Assembly (NCBI GenBank): GCA_030647435.1
Contig: JAUSJX010000060.1
Location: forward strand, 1 to 64,000
DNA: 64,000 bases
Source: Candidatus Rokuibacteriota bacterium
Lineage (GTDB): Bacteria; Methylomirabilota; Methylomirabilia; Rokubacteriales; CSP1-6
Reading direction: 5' to 3'
The position numbers and the translations under genes were made by a program. Each line of letters begins with the position of its first letter. Within the stretch, counting starts at the first letter, position 1. Under the pieces are notes generated by a model. The model worked only from the letters and a program-made list of their open reading frames with translations. It was not told the DNA's origin and did not search any database. Shown one piece after another: positions 15,422 through 22,705 of the stretch.

Positions 15422-16543
15422 ATGACCACCCGCAAGCCCTACATCGTCGTCACCCTGCTCTTCTGCATCCTCGCCGTCGCGACCTTGGCCCATGCTGGAT
15501 GGGAGGAGGGCCAGAAGGCCTTTGCGCGGCGCGACTACAATTTGGCCCTCCGAGAATTTCTGCCCCTCGCCAAGGGAGGGCACGCGGAGGCTCAGCTAAA
15601 TGTCGCCTTCATGTATAACCAGGGTCTCGGAGTCCCTGTTGACCATGTTGTGGCTATTCAGTGGTACCGGAAAGCCGCTGAACAGGGATTAGCAGAGGCC
15701 CAAGCGCAACTGGCCGCCGTCTATTCGCTGGGCCTCGGGGTCCCGCGGAACTACCCTGAAGCCGTCAAGTGGTCCATCAAAGCCGCCGAACAAGGACACC
15801 CGCAGGGCCAGTTCAACCTCGGTGCATTCTATACGTACGGACTTGGTGGGCCGAGAGACTATAAGAAGGCAGCATTCTGGACCCGCAAGGCCGCCGAGCA
15901 GGGTGATGCTGCGGGCCAGTTTAATCTCTCTGTGCTCTACGAGGACGGGCTGGGCGTTCCTCGAGACAAGGTTGAAGCCCTGATGTGGCTCTTGTTAGCT
16001 CCGCAGCAGGTCGGGGATCCCTCTATCAGTATGCCGGCCCGTGGCGCGCCCGATATTGCTTCTCAGGCTCAGGCCGCTGGCAAATCCTTGGCGGCTCGAA
16101 TGAGTCCTGCTCAGATCGCTGAGGCGGAAAGGCGCGCACGGGAGTGGAAGCCGAAACCGGAGGCGACCCTGAAAACGGGCCTCCCCCTCTCTGCTCAGAG
16201 CGAAGGGCAGCAGCCAACAATCTCGGAGAAACTCGAAGAGCGCTACTTCACAACTCTTGACGATTGGGTGGCACGCGGCGGTCCAATCGACGACGTTCAA
16301 AAGACGGTGGTCCCGACGTGCGGGAAACTCGTGATGTGGACAGGGTCAGCAAGCGAGAAGATCGGTTTCTTGGCATCACAACGGGACGAGTTCGATTTCC
16401 GCGTCGACGTCTGCATGACGATGACCGTAAACCGCGTTCACAAGCAGCCCAACTTTGAGAAGCCGGAACTAGTCGAGTCTATCTGTGACAAGAGCGGCAT
16501 CCTGCTCTTCACCAAACTCTGCAGGCGAAGCGGCTTGCGGTAG
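15422..16543 (+). CDS. Sel1-repeat secreted protein
   Basis: 373 residues with a Sec signal peptide (cleavage near AHA-GW). Four Sel1-type tetratricopeptide units follow (about 40-190), each with the A-x2-W-x-R/I-K-A-A-E-Q-G then A-x-x-L-G/N-x-x-Y/L-x2-G-L-G-V-P pattern. These form a superhelical protein-binding surface. After a linker, the C-terminal ~100 residues hold four cysteines, probably disulphide-bonded in the periplasm. Sel1 proteins are adaptors; the partner is unknown. Confidence 0.85.
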   Translation: MTTRKPYIVVTLLFCILAVATLAHAGWEEGQKAFARRDYNLALREFLPLAKGGHAEAQLNVAFMYNQGLGVPVDHVVAIQWYRKAAEQGLAEAQAQLAAVYSLGLGVPRNYPEAVKWSIKAAEQGHPQGQFNLGAFYTYGLGGPRDYKKAAFWTRKAAEQGDAAGQFNLSVLYEDGLGVPRDKVEALMWLLLAPQQVGDPSISMPARGAPDIASQAQAAGKSLAARMSPAQIAEAERRAREWKPKPEATLKTGLPLSAQSEGQQPTISEKLEERYFTTLDDWVARGGPIDDVQKTVVPTCGKLVMWTGSASEKIGFLASQRDEFDFRVDVCMTMTVNRVHKQPNFEKPELVESICDKSGILLFTKLCRRSGLR

Positions 16544-16642
16544 GTGCAAGGAGGAGGCATGAGCGAGCGCGCCTTCCATCACACGAAGGAATGACGGAGC
16601 CACCATGCGGACCCGCGTAGGCGTTGGAAAGGACATGCAGCG

Positions 16643-17116
16643 ATGAAAGGTTGGCGCAGACAGGCGGTGCTTTACCACCTCTACGACATTCTCGTCGTGA
16701 AGTATTGGGCCTGGATCCTCTTGGGGTGTGTCCTCCTCGGCCTCGCGGCGACGGGCTATGTGGCATGGGGATGGGCACTCTTCGGGGTCGCCCTCATTTG
16801 GTACTGGATGAGTAAGAACTACGGGGCGAGGCAGTCGAACCACCTGAGCTTTTACATCGTCTACCTTCTGCTGGACGACGACATTCGTGAAAAACAGAAG
16901 AAAAGATTCCGTGAGTGGATTCGCTCGGAGAAGGCCCCGGGCGCGATGGCTTTGTCCATGCGGGCTATAGCCGCCATTCAACGGTCCGCCGACGTATTTG
17001 CCGTAGGTGACCCTCAGCAAGGCGTGGGCGGCTCGGCCCTTCAATCCCACCACATGATCTGGAGGGTAAAGAATGAGCCCGATACCGTCGACCCGCGCGG
17101 GCCGACGGGGAAGTAA
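16643..17116 (+). CDS. small membrane protein
   Basis: 157 residues. Two closely spaced membrane segments (YWAWILLGCVLLGLAATGYVAWG and ALFGVALIWYW, about 20-55) are followed by a cytoplasmic-looking domain with a basic helix (REKQKKRFREWIRSEK). No family recognised. The start at 16643 follows a GGAAAGGA purine run. The gap before it (16544-16642) contains nothing recognisable. Confidence 0.65.
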   Translation: MKGWRRQAVLYHLYDILVVKYWAWILLGCVLLGLAATGYVAWGWALFGVALIWYWMSKNYGARQSNHLSFYIVYLLLDDDIREKQKKRFREWIRSEKAPGAMALSMRAIAAIQRSADVFAVGDPQQGVGGSALQSHHMIWRVKNEPDTVDPRGPTGK

Positions 17117-17303
17117 GCAAGCCATGCGGCCCCATGCGCCGGTTGAAGTCGCTGTCCTAGCCTTCTTCGAAGAGCATCGGCGTTGCGGTGCGCTGGATAG
17201 CGGCGTCGCGGGCACACGAGTCTGGGTGCAGCGCCTTCATGGTGCACCCGCTTCGCGGTGTACCAGCCTTTAACGAATTGCGGTGACAGGAGCGGCGAAA
17301 CCC

Positions 17304-17732
17304 ATGTTCATCAACTCATTCGTGAGCGCGATTCTCGTGGTGCTCGTCGCGGGCGGCTGCGAGCAGGCCTGGACATCGAAGGCGACCGTGCTCGGACGCT
17401 GGATCGAAACGCCAGAGAGTCTGCGCGTGAAGTGGCAGAATGACCCATATTCGCATGAAGTTGAACTGTTCAAAGACGGCACCGGCGCTTCGATCCTGAG
17501 AAACCAGGAGTACATGAGCGGGCCACACGTAGTCCGGGCGGGTGAGGTTACAGAGTCTTTCACGTGGTCACTGTCCGACGATGGCAAACGGATCAAGACG
17601 GAGACCCAGGTGCGCGGCCAGGCCCCGGGGGTTCGGCGGGTGGTCGTGCAGCGAATCGTCAAGCTAACCGGCAATGAACTTCAGGTCGACGAGGTCGGGA
17701 TGCTCAAGGGCAGCTTTGTGAGAGGCCAGTAA
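17304..17732 (+). CDS. lipoprotein
   Basis: 142 residues from ATG 17304 (CAGGAG upstream; a GTG at 17283 is an alternative). The lipobox LVAGGC puts the lipidated cysteine near residue 19. The mature part is beta-rich (VLGRWIETPESLRVKWQND, FTWSLSDDGKRIKTETQV), resembling small lipocalin-like domains, but without a family call. It is the last gene of the rightward run, followed by a strong hairpin at 17831. Confidence 0.7.
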   Translation: MFINSFVSAILVVLVAGGCEQAWTSKATVLGRWIETPESLRVKWQNDPYSHEVELFKDGTGASILRNQEYMSGPHVVRAGEVTESFTWSLSDDGKRIKTETQVRGQAPGVRRVVVQRIVKLTGNELQVDEVGMLKGSFVRGQ

Positions 17733-17830
17733 GCCTCTCCATCTTTCATTTTACGGGAACGATTCATTACCTGAAGATGCTAGGCGGGCTAGGATCAACG
17801 ACGTGGTACTCCTGCATTCCTCCCCAACGC

Positions 17831-17865
17831 CCAAGGGGCTAGCCGACGCCCGGCTAGCCCCTTGG
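17831..17865. terminator. bidirectional hairpin terminator
   Basis: A perfect 15-bp stem, CCAAGGGGCTAGCCG with CGGCTAGCCCCTTGG, closes a 5-base loop. It lies between convergent genes ending at 17732 and 17904. There is no long T run, so it may act with Rho or as a stability hairpin. Confidence 0.7.
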
Positions 17866-17903
17866 TGCTTCCGCTGCAACCTGTGGGCCTTAGTCCTCTC
17901 GAA

Positions 17904-18212
17904 TCAGGAACTCTTCAGGATTCGCGCGAGCGTCTCCCGGTCGAGCGGAATATCGACTAACTCATTCCCCACCTGCACTCGAATGCGCCCCAGCTTCAAA
18001 CGTTTTGGAGTTTTTCCTGTCCTTTTCATCTTCGCCATATCCGCAAGTCCCTTCATGTACCAGCGTGCGGCGCGCTTGCCTCCTCGATGCCGGATCACGT
18101 CCGCAACTTCGGAGGCGTAGGGGACGCCTCGTGGAACTAACCCATCCTCCCGCAATTCCTTGCACACGTGCTTCACACCAATCACGACATGACCCATTGG
18201 CGAAACGCTCAT
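17904..18212 (-). CDS. uncharacterised small protein
   Basis: 102 residues from ATG 18212 with a strong CAGGAGGAAA site. The N-terminal part contains G-H-V-x-I-G-V-K-H-V-C and RGVPYASEVADVIRHRGGKRAARWYMKGL; the C-terminal half is basic, then ends with a short acidic strand and helix. It looks like a small nucleic-acid-binding protein, but this is a guess from charge and helices. It is convergent with the lipoprotein gene, and its upstream DNA carries the TTTCGGACA repeat also found in the structured promoter repeat at 12749. Confidence 0.6.
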   Translation of the reverse strand: MSVSPMGHVVIGVKHVCKELREDGLVPRGVPYASEVADVIRHRGGKRAARWYMKGLADMAKMKRTGKTPKRLKLGRIRVQVGNELVDIPLDRETLARILKSS

Positions 18213-18269
18213 CGTTTCCTCCTGCGAGTTTGTTCGCTTCAATTGGGCGGACGACCCGCCCGTCACTAG

Positions 18270-18291
18270 TTTCGGACAGTATTCGGACACC
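18270..18291 (+). repeat. third copy of the TTTCGGACA direct-repeat pair
   Basis: TTTCGGACAG followed by TATTCGGACACC matches 21 of 22 bases of 12749-12770. It lies 58 bases upstream of the ATG of the leftward gene at 18212, without the extended -10 block, suggesting a protein-binding site separable from the promoter. Confidence 0.75.
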
Positions 18292-18298
18292 GGAAGCA

Positions 18299-18331
18299 CA
18301 AAGGGTTGGCCGATGACCGGCCAACCCTTTG
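18299..18331. terminator. hairpin, 14-bp stem
   Basis: CAAAGGGTTGGCCG pairs perfectly with CGGCCAACCCTTTG around the loop ATGAC. It could terminate transcription entering from either side of the island edge. It is adjacent to repeat copy A. Confidence 0.55.
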
Positions 18332-18339
18332 TAAACAAT

Positions 18340-18403
18340 GGTTGCGGGGGCCCGCAATCACCGAAAGCGAACAACCTGACCTTCGGGGTCGACCTCGTCT
18401 GAC
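18340..18403 (-). repeat. 60-bp hairpin-ended repeat, copy A
   Basis: Read on the minus strand it starts GACGAGGTCGACCCCGAAGG, continues through TTTCGGTGA and ends in the stem TTGCGGG-CC-CCCGCAA. The same layout is found at 36062-36125 (minus) and 42014-42080 (plus). All three can be read as D-x-V-x-x-E-G-x-x-x-R-F-R followed by a stop and the hairpin, like the 3' end of a common gene or mobile element. Confidence 0.7.
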
Positions 18404-18418
18404 AGGTAGTGTGATAAG

Positions 18419-18676
18419 TGTCACGACGTGCGGGTCTGTAAAGTGCCACGACCTCCGGGTCGGGATGATCGTGGAAGACTGACGACCGGGGGAGAGGCCA
18501 GGGATCACGAAGGCCCCGGGAAGCATGACACCAGCCCATGGTGGCCGAGGTGCGTCGGGGCCGGTCGATGCGTCAGGAGGCGCAATACCGCTGCCACGTC
18601 GTCGCTTCTACGAGTGACCCGCAGGTCGTGACACATGCACACAAGCCATCTTCCAAGTGACCCGGAGGTCCTGACA
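18419..18676. mobile_element. internally deleted IS or MITE, about 258 bp, with multiple terminal repeats
   Basis: The left end has TGTCACGACGTGCGGGTC (18419-18436) and a second unit GTGCCACGACCTCCGGGTC (18443-18461). The right end has the inverse units GACCCGCAGGTCGTGACAC (18616-18634) and GACCCGGAGGTCCTGACA (18659-18676). TG...CA ends with two repeat units per side resemble the multiple-terminal-repeat layout of IS21-type elements. The interior keeps a short transposase-like start from ATG 18538 (MVAEVRRGRSMR) that breaks down quickly, so the element looks like a deletion derivative. Confidence 0.65.
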
Positions 18677-18791
18677 CCTGGCCGTTTGCTGTTAGAGGCG
18701 TGACACCGTGCCCGTCGGCGCGACGCGTCGCGTGATCGCATCATTTATATGTGCTGAACCTCATGTCCTGAACCCGGCGCATACTCCTGGC

Positions 18792-19496
18792 GTGGCGACG
18801 ATCGACTTCGCGAGCAAGCAGGTCCTGAGCTTCGACTGCTACGGCACGCTCATCGACTGGGAGACCGGCATCCTGGCGGCGCTGCGACCGATCCTCTCGC
18901 GTCACGGCGTGACCGTCGACGCCGACCGCATGCTGACGCTGTACGGCGAGATCGAGTCGACGGCCGAGCACGGCCCGTACCGGCCGTATCGCGAGGTGCT
19001 CACGGCGGTCGTGTCCGAGCTGGGCACGCGGCTGGGGATCACGATCTCCGGCGCCGACGCCGCGCGCTTCGCGGACTCGGTCGGCGACTGGCCCCCGTTT
19101 GCCGATACGCGCGCCGCGCTGGCCGCGCTCAAGCACCGCTTCAGGCTGGCGATCATCTCCAACGTCGACGACGACCTCTTCGCCCGCACGAATCAGCAGC
19201 TCGGCGTCGAGTTCGACTGGATCGTCACCGCACAGCAGGTCGGCAGCTACAAGCCGTCGCCCAACAACTTCCACCACGCGCTGGCGCGCTTCGGCCTGCC
19301 GAAGGCCGCGATCCTCCACGTCGCGCAGAGCCTCTTTCACGATCACGTGCCGGCGAAGCAGCTCGGCCTCGACACGGTTTGGCTCAACCGCCGGCACGGC
19401 AAGGCCGGATTCGGCGCGACGCCGCCGGCGACGGCACGGCCGGACCTCGAGGTCCCGGATCTGGCGACGCTGGCGCGCCTGGCGAACGCGACGTAG
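18792..19496 (+). CDS. HAD-superfamily hydrolase, haloacid dehalogenase type II-like
   Basis: 234 residues from GTG 18792. HAD motif I is SFDCYGTLIDWETG (nucleophile Asp near 15), motif II Ser is in IISNVDDDLF, motif III Lys in GSYKPSPNNF, and motif IV in HVAQSLFHDHVPA. The D-x-Y-G-T-L and the K-P-x3-x-F spacing are typical of L-2-haloacid dehalogenase-like proteins, which hydrolyse small 2-haloacids, although many relatives are phosphatases. It stands alone, just right of the repeat-rich island edge. Confidence 0.85.
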   Translation: MATIDFASKQVLSFDCYGTLIDWETGILAALRPILSRHGVTVDADRMLTLYGEIESTAEHGPYRPYREVLTAVVSELGTRLGITISGADAARFADSVGDWPPFADTRAALAALKHRFRLAIISNVDDDLFARTNQQLGVEFDWIVTAQQVGSYKPSPNNFHHALARFGLPKAAILHVAQSLFHDHVPAKQLGLDTVWLNRRHGKAGFGATPPATARPDLEVPDLATLARLANAT

Positions 19497-19580
19497 CGCC
19501 GAGCATCGCTGTCGCGCCGCTCATTGCTTGACGAGGGGGCGGCCGTCGCCCTAGGCTCTCGCAACCAGGGAGGAGCGCCC

Positions 19581-19876
19581 ATGCCAATGCTGCCGCTGAT
19601 CCTGCTCGTGCTCGCCTTCATCGCGGCGCCGCTCGGCGACACCGCGTTCGCGCAGTCGAAGTACAAGGAGGCGCCGATCCTGGCCGAGCAGGTGAAGGCT
19701 GGCAAGCTGCCGGCGGTGGACCAGCGGCTGCCGAGCGAGCCGCTCGTCGTGCCCACGGTCGAGCGCACGGGGCAGTACGGCGGCGTGTGGCGCCGCGCGT
19801 TCCTGGGCCTGGCGGACGCCAACAACTACGTGCGCGTGGTCTACGACGCGCTGGTGCGGCACTCGCCCGAGCGCGT
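19581..19876 (+). pseudogene. ABC substrate-binding protein, 5' fragment
   Basis: Starts at ATG 19581 after GGGAGGAG, with a good signal peptide (LLILL... cleavage near AFA-QS) and the opening of an SBP_bac_5-type protein: KYKEAPILAEQVKAGKLP, GQYGGVWRRAFLG, NNYVRVVYDALVRHSPE. After about 98 residues the match stops and the sequence becomes an IS5-type transposase. The remaining ~450 residues are nowhere in the window, so this is a truncation with rearrangement, not a simple insertion. Confidence 0.8.
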
Positions 19877-19887
19877 AAGTAACATAA

Positions 19888-20265
19888 AGCCTGTTCTCCG
19901 ACGCGGCGTCCCCGGCGGAGGTCACGCTCCTCAAACACACCCTCGCGAGTCAGCCGATCCGGGGCAGGCCGCAGCGGCTGATTGCCGATCCCGGCTACGA
20001 CAGCAATGCCGTGCGGCGCCTCCTCAAGCGGCGCCACATTCAGCCGATCATCCCCGCCCGCCGGAACAATACGCAGGCCACGGACCAAGACGGTGGTTGC
20101 CTCCGCCGCTATCGGCGGCGCTGGATTGTCGAACGCACGATCGGCTGGCTCGGCAACTTCCGCAGACTGACGGTGCGCTATGTCCGACGTCAGCGGAGAG
20201 GACGCCGCTCTCTCCTGATCTTTATCGTGCTAGACTCGTGGGCGCCTAACGCTCTGACTAGTTAA
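19888..20265 (+). mobile_element. IS5-family transposase, 3' fragment
   Basis: The open frame without a start begins at 19888 (FSDAASPAEVTLLKHTLA), continues RLIADPGYDSNAVRRLL with the second catalytic Asp, then RYRRRWIVERTIGWLGNFRRL with the catalytic Glu of the DDE triad, and ends at TAA 20265. This is the C-terminal ~125 residues of an IS5/IS427-type transposase; the first Asp and the N-terminus are missing. The junction at about 19877 is the breakpoint of the truncated ABC gene. Confidence 0.85.
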
Positions 20266-20266
20266 G

Positions 20267-21304
20267 ATGCCTTTTCAATATCTGCGCCCCGAGAAGATCG
20301 CCGCGCTGTCCGTCCGCCAACTCGGGCGCTACAAGGACGCGGCGTTTGACCACTGGCGATCGAAGGGCTTCCCTTATCCGAAGCTGTCCCGAAGCCAACT
20401 CGAGCAACAGTACCGTCAGTTCGCGATGTCGTGCCGTTCGGTTTTCGGCCGCGGCCGCTCCATCACCTGGTCGCCCCTCGGACTCGGCATAGCAAATTTC
20501 TTTCACCCGCACATGTGGGCGGTCAAGTGCCAGTACTTCCGCAGTCCAGTGCAGGTGTTTCGCAACGACACTCTACTTGCTCACTGCATAGACCGGTCGC
20601 TTCGCATCAACACCGACCGCACGCCTCTGAACGCGAACAACATGAGGGTGATGCTTGCAACGTTTTCCAACACCAAGCGAGTTTCGAATTTTCGGCCGAC
20701 TGCGGCCCGCGCTCTGTACCAGCGCTATTCGCGAGATGGAGACATCATCGTCGATCCCTCTGCAGGTTTCGGCGGCCGGCTGCTGGGCGCGTTGCCCCTG
20801 GACCGCGAGTACATCGGCATAGAGCCCAACACCCAGTCCGTGAAAGGGATGAGCCGCCTGCTCGACGCTCTCTCCGGCCATCCGCTCACCAAAGGCCGCG
20901 GACGCGTCCTCCAAGGTCGTTGTGAAACGTTGTTGCCTAAGTTGCCGGGACGCTATGCCGCCATGGTGATCAGCTCGCCACCCTACTTCGCGCGGGAACG
21001 ATACGGTCGCGGCCGGGAACAGAGCTGGGTTCGCTATCCTGAGTACGAAGAATGGAAAACCCACTTTCTCGCCTCACAGATGCGCGAGATTCACCGCATC
21101 CTCCAGCCGGGTGGGTTTTACTGCCTGAACGTCGAGAACACGGAGACACACGCGGTTGCCGATGACGCAATTGCGATCGCGCGACAGTTCTTTCGACCTT
21201 TCTTCGTGTACAAGCTCATGATTGGGTGTGTGCCCTATCATCGGAACGGACAGCGCGGCGGGCATCGATCGGAGCGACTTCTAGTCTTCCAGAAGGGCCG
21301 TTAG
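20267..21304 (+). CDS. DNA methyltransferase-like protein (SPPY motif)
   Basis: 345 residues; ATG 20267 lies directly after the IS5-fragment stop. A long N-terminal region (1-150) is rich in aromatic and basic residues and probably recognises DNA. The Rossmann core has motif I DPSAGFGGR (163-171), an acidic ribose-binding residue in GIEPNTQS, and catalytic motif IV SSPPYF (237-241), as in N4-cytosine and some N6-adenine amino-methyltransferases, then LQPGGFYCLNV. It should transfer a group from SAM or a SAM derivative to an exocyclic amine in DNA. The asparagine-synthetase-like gene starts three bases after its stop. There is no restriction endonuclease beside it. Confidence 0.78.
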   Translation: MPFQYLRPEKIAALSVRQLGRYKDAAFDHWRSKGFPYPKLSRSQLEQQYRQFAMSCRSVFGRGRSITWSPLGLGIANFFHPHMWAVKCQYFRSPVQVFRNDTLLAHCIDRSLRINTDRTPLNANNMRVMLATFSNTKRVSNFRPTAARALYQRYSRDGDIIVDPSAGFGGRLLGALPLDREYIGIEPNTQSVKGMSRLLDALSGHPLTKGRGRVLQGRCETLLPKLPGRYAAMVISSPPYFARERYGRGREQSWVRYPEYEEWKTHFLASQMREIHRILQPGGFYCLNVENTETHAVADDAIAIARQFFRPFFVYKLMIGCVPYHRNGQRGGHRSERLLVFQKGR

Positions 21305-21307
21305 ACT

Positions 21308-22705
21308 ATGTGCGGTTTGTTCGTCTCAACGTGCCCGCTCAGTGCCGCGGCCCACGTACGCGTCACGCATTTCGTTCAGAGGCGCGGAACGCTACCGGTC
21401 CGCTGGCACACGATGCCGAACGGCCACGTTCTGGCTCACTCTCTTCTGCCGATTCGCGGCCGGGCGCCTCGTCACCAGCCAGCGGTAGGCCGCCGCGGAG
21501 TTCTCGCGTTTACGGGCGAGCTCTGGGATGTGACGCAGAACCGTTCAGATACCGATGTGGTCCTCGCTCGACTTGAATCGATCGGCCCCAGGAAAGCATT
21601 CAGATCGTTCCACGGCAACTGGGCGATCGTCTACCTATCCAGCCATGACGGCTACATCCATTTCGCAACGGATCGGCTTGGTGAGCAGCCTCTTCACTTT
21701 GCCTACGACGGCACCCGTCTCAGTGTCGCTACCGAGATCAAGACCCTCGTGGCTGCCGGGCATCCGTTCGAAGCCGTCAGGCCCGTCGTTCCGGGCATTC
21801 ACTACACATACTCGGGAGAGCTTTTCGAAACCACGTACAAACCTGGCGGCTCCGACGCGAAGTACAAGAGCTTCTGCAAACGCGTGCTCCGCAGACGTAT
21901 TGCTGAGGCTGTCCGTTCGCAAGCCGCGGCGCACGACCCTCGTCACGAAGTGGTGATTCTCCTCTCCGGCGGTATCGACTCGACGATCATAGCTTTCGAG
22001 GCCGCCAAGTCGGGAGTCACGCGCGCCTTTACCGTTGCTGTCGACGCCCGTGCCCCAGACGCAATCAACGCGGCGCGAGTGGCTCGCGAGTTGGGGCTCG
22101 ACTGGGAGCTCGTGCTTGCACCCCCAGCGTCGCCCACCAGTGCAGTCGCTTGCGCGGAAATCGCTAATCGCAGCATCGTCGAAGAGCTCTGCATGCACCT
22201 CCATCTCGCCGCTCGCCTGCAGGAGCTCGGCATCCACATTGCGTTGACGGGATCCGGGGCCGACGAGCTCTTCGTGGGCTATGGCCATCTCCTGGGGCGT
22301 GTCCCTCACCACGCTCTTCAGGAACGCTTCCTGTCGACGTACTACCGCTTCGATCTGCGGGCCGTAAACAAAATCTACGGCGGGTACCAGGTAGAGGTCA
22401 GAAACCCATTCCTGTCGAGACACCTGGTCGAATACGCTCGTAGAATTCCAGGAGACGTGCTGATCGGTCCGTCGCGCGCACTCAAGTGGCCGCTCCGCGA
22501 GACATATCGCGACGTACTGGGCGCGTTCTCGACACGCCCAAAGCTCATCGCTCGAGAAACCATGGGCGTTAAATCGCTTTTCCAGAAGCGGTTTGGACTC
22601 TCACCCTACATCTACCGTCCACTGCTGAAGTCGCTGCTGCGCAGCAGCGCGGCAACCCTTCGCGCGATCTCGTGCGCACCGACGCGAATCAAAACAAAGC
22701 GGTGA
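21308..22705 (+). CDS. asparagine synthetase-like glutamine amidotransferase
   Basis: 465 residues. It begins Met-Cys-Gly-Leu-Phe, leaving Cys2 as the glutaminase nucleophile after Met removal. The class II amidotransferase domain continues with FTGELWD and DRLGEQPLHFA. The synthetase domain has the PP-loop LLSGGIDST (220-225) and TGSGADELFVGYGH. Both half-reactions (ammonia from glutamine, AMP activation of a carboxylate) therefore look intact. At 465 residues it is shorter than AsnB (~550). Its tight linkage to a DNA methyltransferase-like gene suggests it amidates something other than aspartate, possibly a carboxylated base. It overlaps the convergent TPR gene by 17 bases. Confidence 0.82.
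   Translation: MCGLFVSTCPLSAAAHVRVTHFVQRRGTLPVRWHTMPNGHVLAHSLLPIRGRAPRHQPAVGRRGVLAFTGELWDVTQNRSDTDVVLARLESIGPRKAFRSFHGNWAIVYLSSHDGYIHFATDRLGEQPLHFAYDGTRLSVATEIKTLVAAGHPFEAVRPVVPGIHYTYSGELFETTYKPGGSDAKYKSFCKRVLRRRIAEAVRSQAAAHDPRHEVVILLSGGIDSTIIAFEAAKSGVTRAFTVAVDARAPDAINAARVARELGLDWELVLAPPASPTSAVACAEIANRSIVEELCMHLHLAARLQELGIHIALTGSGADELFVGYGHLLGRVPHHALQERFLSTYYRFDLRAVNKIYGGYQVEVRNPFLSRHLVEYARRIPGDVLIGPSRALKWPLRETYRDVLGAFSTRPKLIARETMGVKSLFQKRFGLSPYIYRPLLKSLLRSSAATLRAISCAPTRIKTKR

Noticed and set aside
20243-20252. CCTAAC near the end of the IS5 remnant taken as an attC core
   Set aside because: It lies inside the transposase frame and no CAGCGG-type stem is nearby.
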